Origin: RYN-230 sp963713815
GTDB taxonomy: Bacteria; Actinomycetota; Actinomycetes; Streptosporangiales; Streptosporangiaceae
Length of the DNA stretch: 64,000 nt
NCBI GenBank assembly: GCA_963713815.1
Contig: CAVQNH010000052.1
Coordinates: 248,001 to 312,000 of the forward strand
Direction: 5' to 3'
Part shown: positions 8,875-17,815 of the stretch, piece by piece
How positions within the stretch are numbered: position 1 is the first letter of the stretch
How the letters are laid out: each line of letters starts with the position of its first letter
Notes under the pieces: generated by a model
Told to the model about the DNA's origin: nothing
Seen by the model: the letters and a program-made list of their open reading frames with translations, nothing else
The model's database searches: none
Translations under genes and position numbers: made by a program

Positions 8875-9792
8875 ATGGCCGTGCGTTCCGACTATTCGCT
8901 CTCGCAGCTTGAAGTGCTCGAGGCCGAGTCCATCCACGTCATGCGTGAGGTAGCCGCCGAGTTCGAGCGGCCGGTCCTGCTGTTCTCGGGCGGCAAGGAC
9001 TCCATCGTCATGCTGGCCCTGGCCGAGCGGGCGTTCTGGCCGGCCAGGATCCCGTTCCCGGTCATGCACGTGGACACGGGGCACAACTTCCCCGAGGTCA
9101 TCGAGTACCGGGACCGCCGGGTCGCCGAGGCCGGGGTCAAGCTGGTGGTGGCGTCCGTCCAGGACTCCATCGACGCCGGCCGCGTGGCCGAGGAGACCGG
9201 CCGGCGGGCCAGCCGGAACCGGCTGCAGACGACCACGCTGCTCGACGCGATCGAGGAGAACCGTTTTGACGCGGTGTTCGGCGGCGGCCGCCGGGACGAG
9301 GAGAAAGCCCGGTCCAAGGAGCGCGTCTTCTCCTTCCGCGACGAGTTCGGCCAGTGGGACCCGAAGAACCAGCGCCCCGAGCTGTGGAGCATCTACAACA
9401 CCCGGATCCGGATGGGCGAGCACATCCGGATCTTCCCCCTGTCCAACTGGACCGAGCTGGACGTCTGGCAGTACATCGCCCGGGAGAAGCTGGACATCCC
9501 GTCGATCTACTTCGCCCACCAGCGCCGGGTCTTCGAGCGGGACGGGATCCTGCTCGCGGACAACGAGTTCACCCCCCGGGGCGACGAGGAGCCGGTCTTC
9601 GAGACCACCGTCCGCTACCGCACCGTGGGGGACATGCCGGTCACCGGGGCGGTGGAATCCACCGCGACGACGGTCTCCGACGTGATTGCCGAGATCGCGG
9701 TCACCCGGATCACCGAGCGCGGCCAGACCCGCGCGGACGACCGGACCAGCGAGGCGGCTATGGAAGACCGCAAGCGGGAGGGTTACTTCTAA
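8875..9792 (+). CDS. cysD: Sulfate adenylyltransferase subunit 2 (ATP-sulfurylase small subunit)
   Basis: 305 aa from the ATG at 8875; the preceding TTG is unlikely. PAPS-reductase-like PP-loop: PVLLFSGGKDSIVMLAL (about residues 34-50), then MHVDTGHNFPEVIEYRD and the CysD-specific FGGGRRDEEKARSKER and WNVYNTR-like LWSIYNTRI. It condenses ATP and sulfate to adenosine 5'-phosphosulfate, driven by GTP hydrolysis in CysN. Its TAA shares one base with the ATG of cysN (TAATG), so the two are coupled. 58 bases separate it from cysQ. Confidence 0.95.
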   Translation: MAVRSDYSLSQLEVLEAESIHVMREVAAEFERPVLLFSGGKDSIVMLALAERAFWPARIPFPVMHVDTGHNFPEVIEYRDRRVAEAGVKLVVASVQDSIDAGRVAEETGRRASRNRLQTTTLLDAIEENRFDAVFGGGRRDEEKARSKERVFSFRDEFGQWDPKNQRPELWSIYNTRIRMGEHIRIFPLSNWTELDVWQYIAREKLDIPSIYFAHQRRVFERDGILLADNEFTPRGDEEPVFETTVRYRTVGDMPVTGAVESTATTVSDVIAEIAVTRITERGQTRADDRTSEAAMEDRKREGYF

Positions 9793-11102
9793 TGACGGCC
9801 ACGGCGTACGACGTCCTTTCCCCGGAAGGGAGCAGGCCGATGGACATCCTCCGGCTGGCCACGGCCGGCTCGGTCGATGACGGCAAGAGCACCCTGATCG
9901 GGCGGCTGCTGTACGACTCCAAGGCGATCTTCGAGGACCAGCTCGCGGCCGTGGAGCAGACCAGCAAGGCCCGCGGCGAGGACTACACCAACCTGGCGCT
10001 GCTCACCGACGGACTGCGCGCTGAGCGGGAGCAGGGCATCACGATCGACGTGGCGTACCGCTACTTCGCCACGCCGCGGCGGAAATTCATCATCGCGGAC
10101 ACCCCTGGTCACATCCAGTACACCCGCAACATGGTCACCGGCGCCTCGACCGCCGACCTGGCCATCGTGCTGGTGGATGCGCGCAACGGGCTGACCGAGC
10201 AGAGCCGGCGCCACGCCTTCCTCACGACCCTGCTCCGGGTTCCCCACCTGGTGCTCGCGGTCAACAAGATGGACCTGGTCGATTACGACCAGGCCGTCTT
10301 CGAGCGGATCAGCGAGGAGTTCGCCGCCTTCGCGGCGAAGCTGGAGATCGGCGACCTGAGCTTCATCCCGATCTCCGCCCTGCACGGCGACAACGTGGTG
10401 CAGCGGTCGGAGAAGATGCCCTGGTACGACGGGCCCTCGCTGCTGCATCACCTGGAGCACGTGCACATCGCCTCGGACCGCAACCTGATCGATGTGCGCT
10501 TCCCCGTCCAGTACGTGATCCGGCCTCACCAGGCCACCGACCCGGCGCTGCACGACTACCGCGGGTACGCCGGCCAGGTCGCGGGCGGGGTGCTCAAGCC
10601 CGGTGACGAGGTGATGCACCTGCCGTCCGGGCTGACCACGAAGATCGCCCGGATCGACACGGCGCGCGGCCCGGTCCCGGAGGCCTACCCGCCGATGTCG
10701 GTGACCCTGGTGCTCGAGGACGACCTGGACATCTCCCGCGGCGACATGATCTGCCGCCCGCACAACCAGCCGATGGCGTCCCAGGACGTCGAGGGCATGG
10801 TCTGCTGGATGGCCGAGAACAAGCAGCTGGGGGCCCGGGACCGGCTGGTGGTCAAGCACACCTCCCGGACGGTGAAGGCCATCGTGCGTGACCTGCAGTA
10901 CCGGCTCGACGTGAACACCCTGCACCGGGACGAGAACGCCGAGCGGCTCGGGCTGAACGAGGTGGGCCGGGTGAGCCTGCGGCTGACCCAGCCGCTGTTC
11001 TTCGACCCGTACAGCCGCAACCGGCAGACCGGCGGCCTCATCCTGATCGACGAGGCCACCAACGCCACCGTCGGCGCGGTCATGATCACTGAAGGGCGCT
11101 GA
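9792..11102 (+). CDS. cysN: Sulfate adenylyltransferase subunit 1, GTPase (no fused APS kinase)
   Basis: 436 aa. The start is the ATG overlapping the cysD stop. The frame is open further upstream inside cysD but that part is not protein-like for this family. Translation-factor GTPase: P-loop ATAGSVDDGKSTL (about residues 25-37), switch regions EQGITIDVAYRYF and ADTPGHIQYTRNM, NKMD and SALHGDNV. Domains II and III of the EF-Tu type follow. Length matches the stand-alone CysN. The C-terminal APS kinase (CysC) found in many NodQ-type fusions is absent and no cysC lies nearby. Confidence 0.95.
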   Translation: MTATAYDVLSPEGSRPMDILRLATAGSVDDGKSTLIGRLLYDSKAIFEDQLAAVEQTSKARGEDYTNLALLTDGLRAEREQGITIDVAYRYFATPRRKFIIADTPGHIQYTRNMVTGASTADLAIVLVDARNGLTEQSRRHAFLTTLLRVPHLVLAVNKMDLVDYDQAVFERISEEFAAFAAKLEIGDLSFIPISALHGDNVVQRSEKMPWYDGPSLLHHLEHVHIASDRNLIDVRFPVQYVIRPHQATDPALHDYRGYAGQVAGGVLKPGDEVMHLPSGLTTKIARIDTARGPVPEAYPPMSVTLVLEDDLDISRGDMICRPHNQPMASQDVEGMVCWMAENKQLGARDRLVVKHTSRTVKAIVRDLQYRLDVNTLHRDENAERLGLNEVGRVSLRLTQPLFFDPYSRNRQTGGLILIDEATNATVGAVMITEGR

Positions 11103-11238
11103 ACGGCTGGTAGTTAGCGCTGTGAGCTAGCCGGGCAGCTGGCAGCGCATCAAGGGGGTAGCGGTCCAGGGGGTCAGCTCATCCGCGGAGGGCGCCGCAA
11201 CCCGGCGGCCCGCCGCCCAGCCGAGGCGGGAAGGCGCA

Positions 11239-13536
11239 GTGACCCCATTCCACGACCTGCACGACTACATGTCCCTGGACCGGCTGACCGGGCTGCGGCT
11301 CGCGCCGGACGGCAGCTGGCTGGCCGTGACCGTCTCGGCCCTCGCCCCTGACGGGCGGACGTTCAAGCCCAGCATCTGGCGGGTGGACACCGGGGGCGGG
11401 CGCCCGGCGGCCCGGCTGACCCGCTCCGCGGAAGGGGAGGACAGCCCGGCGTTCCTGCCGGACGGCTCGCTGGTTTTCCTGTCGTCCCGCCCCGCCCCGC
11501 CGGGCACCCGCCCGGGCGGCCAGGCCTCCCGCCGGGAGCCGGCCGCCTCCCCGGGTCCGGTCACCGGGCCAGAGCCGGACGCCCCGCCGGCCACCCCGCC
11601 GGCCGGGGCGCAGCCGGGGCCGCCCCCGGGCCCCGAGCAGGGGCGTGGCCCGGATCCGGCCGGCCAGCGGGCCCTGTGGCTGCTCCCGGCCGCGGGCGGG
11701 GAGGCCTGCCGCGTCGTGGCCCCGGCGGGTGGCGTCAGCCAGCTGGCCACCGCCAGCGGCTCGGGACTGGCCGTGTTCACCGCGGCGGTGCTGCCCGGCG
11801 CCAGCGGGGCGGCTGGTGACGCGCAGCAGCGCCAGGCCCGTGCCGATGCCGGCCTGACGGCGATCCTGCACGAGACCCCCCTGGTCCGGTACTGGGACCA
11901 CGACCTCGGCCCGGATGAGCAGCGGCTCCTGGTCCTCGACGTGCTGGCGGGCCAGGACTCCTGGAGCACGCCCGCGGCCGCCAGCACGGACGGGGCCGGG
12001 GCCGCGCCGCGCCCGCGGGACCTGACTCCCCAGCCGGGCCGGGCCCTGGATGAGCACGCTTTCGAGCTGACCCCGGACGGGCGCGTGGCCGTCACCGGAT
12101 GGTCCGTGGACGACGGCGGCGGTGGGCTGCGCAAGAACGTCGTGCTCATCGACACGGGCAGCGGTGAGCGCCGGATTCTGCTGTCCGCCCCGGGATTCGA
12201 CTTCACCGCCCCGCGGATCTCGCCCGACGGCAAGCGGGTCGTCGCCATCCGGGAACGGCACGAGAGCTACGACCAGGCCAGCGCGCTGACCGTCGTCATG
12301 GTGCCGCTGGACGCGGCTGCGCAAGGGGCGGTGCCGCTGGACGCGGCTGCGCAGGGACCGGTGCCGCTGGACGCCGGGTCATCCGGCGATGGGACGCCCG
12401 GGACCGGAACGGAAACCCTGGACCTGCTCCCCGGGCTGGAGTACTGGCCCGCGGAGCTGGCCTGGGCGCCGGACGGCTCGGCGGTCTTCGTCACGACCGC
12501 AGACCACGGCCGGGGCCCGGTGCTGCGCGCCGACCTGGATACCGGGGCCGTCACCCGGCTCACCACTGATCACGGCGCCTACTCCAGCCTGTGCCCCTCG
12601 CCGGACGGGCAGTTCCTCTACGCCCTGCGCTCGGCGATGGACAGCCCGCCGCTCGTGGTGCGGCTCGATGCGGCCCGGCCCGGCGAGCCCGAATTCCTCG
12701 CCGGCCCGGCTGCCCGGCCGCCGCTGCCGGGCAGGCTCGAGGAGATCGAGGCCACCGCGGCGGATGGAACCCCGCTGCGGGCCTGGCTGGTGCTGCCCGA
12801 CGCCGCGACCCCGGACCGGCCCGCGCCGCTGCTGCTGTGGGTGCACGGGGGCCCGTATTCGAGCTGGAACTCCTGGTCCTGGCGGTGGAACCCGTGGCTG
12901 ATGGCGGCCAGGGGCTACGCGGTCCTGCTGCCCGATCCAGGCTTGTCCACGGGCTACGGGCAGGAGTTCCTGGCCCGCGGTCACGGTGCGTGGGGTGGCC
13001 TGCCCTTCACCGACCTGATGGACATCACCGATGCCGCCCTCACCCGCGCGGACCTGGACGCCGGGCGGACCGCCGTGATGGGCGGGTCCTTCGGTGGCTA
13101 CATGGCGAACTGGATCGCCGGGCACACCACCCGGTTCCGGGCCATCGTCAGCCACGCCGGCCTCTGGGCGCTGGAGCAGATGTTCAGGACGACGGACTGC
13201 CCCGCGGAGTGGCGCCGCCAGCTGGGGTCGCCCGTCACCCAGCCGGAGCGGTACGCGGACAACTCCCCGGACCGGCACGTGTCCGCCATCACCACGCCGA
13301 TGCTGGTCATTCACGGGGACAAGGACTACCGGGTCCCGGTCGGCGAGGCGCTGCGGCTGTGGACCGACCTGGCGGGCCGCCCGGGCCACCTGGCCGGGTC
13401 CAAGTTCCTCTACTTCCCGGACGAGAACCACTGGGTACTCGGCCCGGGCAACGCGCGGGCCTGGTACGAGACCGTGTTCGCGTTCCTCGGCCAGCACGTG
13501 CTCGGTGAGCCGTGGCGCCGCCCTGGCCTGTTGTGA
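11239..13536 (+). CDS. S9 family serine peptidase (prolyl oligopeptidase/acylaminoacyl-peptidase type)
   Basis: 765 aa from a GTG with a GGGAAGG site just upstream. The N-terminal two thirds form a WD40-like beta-propeller (repeated APDGSWLAV, TPDGRVAVTG, SPDGQFLYAL blades). The C-terminal alpha/beta-hydrolase domain holds HGGPYSSW (oxyanion region), the nucleophile in MGGSFGGYMANW, the acid in HGDKDYRVP and the histidine in FPDENHWV. No signal peptide, so it is probably cytosolic. A Pro/Gly-rich insert sits at about residues 88-140, and a short tandem repeat lies at about 355-380. 136 bases separate it from cysN. No operon partner is evident. Confidence 0.9.
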   Translation: MTPFHDLHDYMSLDRLTGLRLAPDGSWLAVTVSALAPDGRTFKPSIWRVDTGGGRPAARLTRSAEGEDSPAFLPDGSLVFLSSRPAPPGTRPGGQASRREPAASPGPVTGPEPDAPPATPPAGAQPGPPPGPEQGRGPDPAGQRALWLLPAAGGEACRVVAPAGGVSQLATASGSGLAVFTAAVLPGASGAAGDAQQRQARADAGLTAILHETPLVRYWDHDLGPDEQRLLVLDVLAGQDSWSTPAAASTDGAGAAPRPRDLTPQPGRALDEHAFELTPDGRVAVTGWSVDDGGGGLRKNVVLIDTGSGERRILLSAPGFDFTAPRISPDGKRVVAIRERHESYDQASALTVVMVPLDAAAQGAVPLDAAAQGPVPLDAGSSGDGTPGTGTETLDLLPGLEYWPAELAWAPDGSAVFVTTADHGRGPVLRADLDTGAVTRLTTDHGAYSSLCPSPDGQFLYALRSAMDSPPLVVRLDAARPGEPEFLAGPAARPPLPGRLEEIEATAADGTPLRAWLVLPDAATPDRPAPLLLWVHGGPYSSWNSWSWRWNPWLMAARGYAVLLPDPGLSTGYGQEFLARGHGAWGGLPFTDLMDITDAALTRADLDAGRTAVMGGSFGGYMANWIAGHTTRFRAIVSHAGLWALEQMFRTTDCPAEWRRQLGSPVTQPERYADNSPDRHVSAITTPMLVIHGDKDYRVPVGEALRLWTDLAGRPGHLAGSKFLYFPDENHWVLGPGNARAWYETVFAFLGQHVLGEPWRRPGLL
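12301..12375 (+). repeat. 30-bp in-frame tandem repeat within the S9 peptidase gene
   Basis: Two and a half copies of a 30-base unit (12301-12330, 12331-12360, 12361-12375) encode the ten-residue repeat VPLDAAAQGx. The first two units differ at only two or three bases. It lies in a linker between propeller blades and keeps the frame. Confidence 0.9.
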
Positions 13537-13614
13537 CCGGGTCTGCGGTGACCGGGCGCCCGTGATGGGGGAACTGCGGCCGGGGTACCTGCGACGCTGT
13601 GCCAGGCTGGGCCC

Positions 13615-14358
13615 ATGACGCGCGCGAACCTGGACAAGCGGCCCGGCGAGGTCTCGGCGATGTTCGACCGGGTCGCCGACCGCTACGACCTGATGAACGA
13701 CGTCCTCTCACTGGGCCAGGACCGGTGGTGGCGGCGCATCGTGGCCCGGACGGTCGGAGCCCGGCCGGGCGAGCTCGTGCTCGATCTCGCCGCGGGCACC
13801 GGGACCTCGTCCCGGACCTTCGCCGCGGACGGTGCCACCTGCGTGGCCTGTGACTTCTCCCTGGGCATGCTCCAGGTCGGGGCGCGCAGGCAGCGGTCGG
13901 CCCAGGAGAGCCCCCCGGCGGCTGGTGCGGCCGGCCGGGCCGGCCAGGTGCGGTTCGTGGCCGGAGACGCTCTCGATCTGCCCTTCCGCGATCAGGCCTT
14001 CGACGCGGTGACGATCTCGTTCGGGCTGCGGAACGTGGCCGACCCCGGCGCCGCGCTCGCCGAGATGCTCCGGGTCACCCGGCCCGGCGGGCGGCTGGTC
14101 GTCTGCGAGTTCGGCCACCTGCCCTGGCCGCGGGTGAACACCCTCTACGAGTCCTACCTGGCGACCGCGCTGCCGATGGTCGCGCGGCGGCTGTCCGGCA
14201 GCCCGGAAGCCTACGACTACCTGGCAGAGTCGATCAAGGACTGGCCCGCCCAGCCCGAGCTCGCCCGCAGGATGGCCGGGGCCGGCTGGTCGGCAGTACG
14301 CTGGCGGAACCTGAGCCTGGGCGTCGTGGCCCTGCATCAGGCCCGGCGCCCGGGCTGA
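13615..14358 (+). CDS. menG: Demethylmenaquinone/ubiquinone C-methyltransferase (UbiE/MenG)
   Basis: 247 aa. Class I SAM methyltransferase with the UbiE signatures: FDRVADRYDLMNDVLSLGQDRWWR near the N terminus, motif I LVLDLAAGTGTSS (about residues 45-57), post-I VACDFS, then DAVTISFGLRNVADP (UbiE signature 2) and RPGGRLVVCEFG. It catalyses the last step of menaquinone synthesis at the membrane surface. The next gene is a geranylgeranyl-reductase-family flavoprotein, then the menaquinone-reducing complex I, so the neighbourhood is consistent. A short insert (QESPPAAGAAGRAGQ) precedes motif II. Confidence 0.93.
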   Translation: MTRANLDKRPGEVSAMFDRVADRYDLMNDVLSLGQDRWWRRIVARTVGARPGELVLDLAAGTGTSSRTFAADGATCVACDFSLGMLQVGARRQRSAQESPPAAGAAGRAGQVRFVAGDALDLPFRDQAFDAVTISFGLRNVADPGAALAEMLRVTRPGGRLVVCEFGHLPWPRVNTLYESYLATALPMVARRLSGSPEAYDYLAESIKDWPAQPELARRMAGAGWSAVRWRNLSLGVVALHQARRPG

Positions 14359-14450
14359 CGGCCGCCAGGCCCGGCCGGGCGGACCGGGCAGCCACCGCGG
14401 GGCGGGTTCGCAGGCGCGGCAAGGGAAGGTCTAGACTCCGGAAAGAGCAC

Positions 14451-14468
14451 TTGTGAAGCGGTTCACAA
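14451..14468. promoter_or_regulatory. Perfect Rex-type operator upstream of the reductase-nuo block
   Basis: TTGTGAAGCGGTTCACAA is an 18-base palindrome with 7-base arms and a 4-base spacer, matching exactly the actinobacterial Rex operator (TGTGAA-N4-TTCACA). It lies 21 bases before the GTG at 14489 and just downstream of a -10-like TAGACT (14432-14437). Bound Rex, the NADH/NAD+ sensor, would therefore block transcription into the reductase and perhaps nuo. Rex control of nuo in Streptomyces is established knowledge; here it is inferred from the site. Confidence 0.85.
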
Positions 14469-14488
14469 GATAGTCAGGACGATCTTCC

Positions 14489-15948
14489 GTGACCCACGAA
14501 GTCCCCCCCAGCCTCCCGCCCGCTGACGCGGCCGCGCCGCCGCGCGGGCGCGCCCCGGGCGGGTCTCCCGACGCTAGGCCGGCCTCCGCGGCGGCCACGT
14601 CCGCCGCACCGGCCAGCACCGCACCTCCGGCACCGCACCCGCCGGCACCCGGCCGCCAGCACCGCATCTGCCAGCACCGGGCCCGCCACCGCCGAGGAAG
14701 CTGACGTCATCGTGGTCGGCGCCGGGCCGGCCGGCTCGGCGACCGCCTCCTACCTGGCTCGCGCCGGGGTGGACGTGCTGCTCCTGGAGAAGGCCCAGTT
14801 CCCGCGCGAAAAGGTGTGCGGCGACGGCCTTACCCCCCGCGCGGTCAAGGCCCTGATCGGCATGGGCGTGCCGGTCCGCGAGCAGGACGGCTGGGTCCGG
14901 AACAAGGGCCTGCGGATCATCGGCGGCGGGGTCAGGCTCGAGCTGCCCTGGCCCGAACTGTCCAGCTATCCCGGTTACGGCCTGGTCCGGACCCGGCTCG
15001 ACTTCGACGAGATTCTCGCCCGCACGGCGCAGAAGGCCGGTGCGCGACTCCTCGAGGGCGTTACCGTGACCGGCCCGGTGCTCGATGATGACGGGCGCAT
15101 CACCGGTGTGACCGCCCGGTCCACCGCCGACGCTCGCGGGCCGGAACGCAGCTACCGCGCCCGGGTCATCGTCGCGGCGGATGGGAATTCATCCCGGCTG
15201 TCCCTGGCCATGGGACTGAGCAAGCGTGACGACCGGCCGATGGGGGTGGCCGTGCGCACCTACTACACCAGTCCCCGGCACAACGACGATTACCTCGAGT
15301 CATGGCTGGACCTGTGGGACGGGCCGCGGCAGCTGCCGGGCTACGGGTGGATCTTCGGCATGGGCGACGGCACCAGCAACGTGGGGCTCGGCATGCTCAA
15401 CACGTCCGAATCGTTCGGCAACGTTGACTACCGGGACCTGCTGCGCCGGTGGCTGGCCGGGATGCCGGCCGAGTGGGGTTACGTCGAGGAGAACCGCACC
15501 CTGCCCATCCGGGGGGCCGCCCTGCCGATGGGCTTCAACCGCACCCCGCATTACACCCGGGGACTGCTCCTCGCCGGGGATGCGGGGGGCATGGTGAACC
15601 CGTTCAACGGCGAGGGCATCCCCTACGCCCTGGAGTCCGGGGAGCTTGCCGCCCAGTTCATCGCCCAGGCGCTGGCCCGGCCCGATGCCGCCGGGGCCGA
15701 GCGGGTGCTGATGGCCTACCCGCAGGCTCTGAAGGCCGCCTACGGGGGCTACTACACTCTCGGGCGCAGGTTCGTTCAGATGATCGGCAACCCGAAGGTC
15801 ATGCAGTTCGCGACCAGGCACGACGATGCCGCGCCCGGCGCTGATGAGGATCACCCTGAAGTTGCTGGCCAACCTCACCGAACCGCGAGGCGGGCATGCG
15901 ACGGACCGGGTGATTCACGCACTGTCTAAGATGACGCCCGCGGCGTAG
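14489..15948 (+). pseudogene. Geranylgeranyl-reductase-family FAD oxidoreductase, two apparent frameshifts
   Basis: The core frame reads VIVVGAGPAGSATASYLARAG (FAD site), LLLEKAQFPREKVCGDGLTPRAVKAL (active-site Cys region) and LLLAGDAGGMVNPFNGEGI. No start codon exists in that frame before 14712, which is already inside the FAD motif. A better start is the GTG at 14489 (AGGA 8-12 bases upstream), whose Ala/Pro-rich frame leads into the core frame if one base near 14650 is surplus. The core frame also loses homology near 15822, where the next frame supplies the usual family ending (MPRPALMRITLKLLANLTEP) to the TAG at 15948. The total, 1460 bases, equals 486 codons plus two. Likely substrate: the menaquinone isoprenoid tail (MenJ-like), by context. 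Confidence 0.8.
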
Positions 15949-16008
15949 GCATTTTCGTTCTGCCTCGTAGCCGGAGCGCAACATGGAGAAGGGGAAAGGA
16001 GGCGCGTC

Positions 16009-16368
16009 ATGCTGAGCTTGTATGTTCCGATCATCGTGCTCGGCGGGCTGGCCGCCATCTTCGCGATCTTCTCGCTCGGACTGGGGGCCTTCACCGGCCC
16101 GAAGCGCTGGAACCGGGCGAAACTCGATGCTTACGAGTGCGGGATCGAGCCGACCCAGCAGCCGGGCGGCAGCCGGTTCCCGGTGAAGTACTACCTGACG
16201 GCGATGCTGTTCATCCTTTTCGACATCGAGATCGTTTTCCTGTACCCGTGGGCCGTGGCGTACGACAACCTCGGCGCCTTCGGCCTCGTCGAGATGGTGC
16301 TCTTCATCGTCACCGTTCTGGTCGCGTATGCCTACGTGTGGCGGCGCGGCGGTCTGGAGTGGGACTAG
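16009..16368 (+). CDS. nuoA: NADH-quinone oxidoreductase subunit A
   Basis: 119 aa with three transmembrane segments (about residues 5-27, 60-82, 88-110). It has an AAGGAGG site 7 bases before the ATG. Family motifs are KxxxYECGxxP (LDAYECGIEPT, with the conserved Cys of the TM1-2 loop) and FPVKYYLTAMLFILFDIEIVFLYPWA. Small membrane subunit at the quinone site of complex I. First of 14 collinear nuo genes; nuoB follows after 3 bases. Confidence 0.96.
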   Translation: MLSLYVPIIVLGGLAAIFAIFSLGLGAFTGPKRWNRAKLDAYECGIEPTQQPGGSRFPVKYYLTAMLFILFDIEIVFLYPWAVAYDNLGAFGLVEMVLFIVTVLVAYAYVWRRGGLEWD

Positions 16369-16371
16369 CCG

Positions 16372-17097
16372 ATGGGTGTCGAAGAAAAGCTGCCGAGCGG
16401 GATCCTGCTCACCACGGTCGAGAAGGTGGCTGGTTACGCGCGGAAGAGTTCGGTCTGGCCGGCCACCTTCGGCCTGGCCTGCTGCGCGATCGAGCTGATG
16501 CAGACCGGCGGGGCGCGGCATGACCTGGCCCGGTTCGGCATGGAGCGGGCCTCCAACACGCCGCGCCAGGCCGACCTGATGATCGTGGCCGGCCGGGTCA
16601 GCCAGAAGATGGCGCCGGTGCTCCGGCAGATTTACGACCAGATGGCCGACCCCAAGTGGGTCATCTCGATGGGTGTGTGCGCCTCCAGCGGCGGCATGTT
16701 CAACAACTACGCGATCGTCCAGGGCGTGGACCACGTCGTGCCGGTGGACATTTACCTGCCCGGCTGCCCGCCGCGGCCGGAGATGCTGCTGGACGCGATC
16801 GTGAAGCTGCACGACAAGATCCAGAACATGAAGCTGGGCGTGAACCGTGAGCGCGAAGTGACCGAGCTGGAACAGGCCCGGCTGCGCCGGCTGCCGCTGA
16901 CCGCCAGCCTCGCGGCCGGCCAGTCCCACAACCCGGCGGGCGGCCCCACCATGCTGGGCACTCCCGGGTTCGGTACGCCAGCACTGGGTTCGCCCACCGT
17001 GAGCGCCGAGGACCTGGGCTCGCGGGCCGCGGCCGAGCCCGAGGGGGCCATCCGCCGCGGCGCACGGCCGGACGAGGCGGGAGCGGCCGGTGAGTGA
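16372..17097 (+). CDS. nuoB: NADH-quinone oxidoreductase subunit B
   Basis: 241 aa. It carries the four ligands of cluster N2: adjacent cysteines in GLACCAIELM (about residues 37-38), one in GVCASSGGMFNNYA and one in YLPGCPPRPE. It passes electrons from the peripheral Fe-S chain to menaquinone. The core ends near residue 175. A Gly/Pro-rich tail of about 60 residues extends beyond the E. coli protein, as in other actinobacteria. Overlaps nuoC by 8 bases. Confidence 0.96.
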   Translation: MGVEEKLPSGILLTTVEKVAGYARKSSVWPATFGLACCAIELMQTGGARHDLARFGMERASNTPRQADLMIVAGRVSQKMAPVLRQIYDQMADPKWVISMGVCASSGGMFNNYAIVQGVDHVVPVDIYLPGCPPRPEMLLDAIVKLHDKIQNMKLGVNREREVTELEQARLRRLPLTASLAAGQSHNPAGGPTMLGTPGFGTPALGSPTVSAEDLGSRAAAEPEGAIRRGARPDEAGAAGE

Positions 17098-17815
17098 GAA
17101 CACGCCACCCAACGGGGCCGAACCTGACGAGGCGGCGCTGGCGGGCCAGGAGCGCCTGAACGAGCAGGTCGTCCGGACCGGCATGTTCGGGACCCAGACC
17201 ACCGGGGACACCTCCGGGTACGGCGGCCTGCAGGTCCGGCGGCCCCCGCCGCCCTTCACGCCGCGGCCCTACGGCTCGTACTTCGACGAGATCGCCGACG
17301 CGCTGAGTACCCGCCTGGAGGCGGATGGCAGCGGCTTCGACGAGGCCGTGGAGCGGGTCATCGTCGACCGCGGCGAGCTCACCCTGCACGTCCGCCGGGA
17401 GCACCTGGTCGCGGTGGCCAGGCAGCTGCGCGACGAGCCGTCGCTCGCGTTCGAGCTGTGCGGTGGCGTCTCCGGGGTGCACTACCTCGCCGATGTGGGC
17501 CGCGAGCTGCACGCGGTTTACCACCTGGTGTCGATTACGCACAATCGCCGGCTGCGGCTCGAGGTGAGCGTGCCCGACGCCGATCCGCACGTGCCCTCCT
17601 TGGTGAGCGTCTACCCGACCTGCAACTGGCACGAGCGCGAGACCTGGGACTTCTTCGGCATCGTCTTCGACGGGCATCCCGGGCTGACCCGGATCGAGAT
17701 GCCAGACGACTGGAAGGGCCACCCGCAGCGGAAGGACTACCCGCTGGGCGGGATCCCGGTCGAGTACCGCGGCGCCACCGTGCCGCCGCCGGATGAGCGG
17801 AGGTCGTACTCGTGA
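17090..17815 (+). CDS. nuoC: NADH-quinone oxidoreductase subunit C
   Basis: 241 aa from a GTG. The 30-kDa subunit signature is present: CNWHERETWDFFGIVFDGHPGLTRI (HERExxDxFG, about residues 178-200) followed by GHPQRKDYPLGG. An extra N-terminal segment of about 60 residues precedes the conserved fold. It is a peripheral-arm subunit binding NuoD, and in this organism it is not fused to NuoD. Its TGA overlaps the nuoD GTG by 4 bases. Confidence 0.95.
   Translation: MSENTPPNGAEPDEAALAGQERLNEQVVRTGMFGTQTTGDTSGYGGLQVRRPPPPFTPRPYGSYFDEIADALSTRLEADGSGFDEAVERVIVDRGELTLHVRREHLVAVARQLRDEPSLAFELCGGVSGVHYLADVGRELHAVYHLVSITHNRRLRLEVSVPDADPHVPSLVSVYPTCNWHERETWDFFGIVFDGHPGLTRIEMPDDWKGHPQRKDYPLGGIPVEYRGATVPPPDERRSYS

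Noticed and set aside
9354..9791. N-terminal extension of cysN into cysD
   Set aside because: The extension is a shadow of cysD; the family begins at the ATG that overlaps the cysD stop.
14712..15929. Geranylgeranyl reductase as a single frame starting at GTG 14712
   Set aside because: The start would lie inside the FAD-binding strand, and the last 36 residues are unlike the family. Frame correction at both ends fits better.
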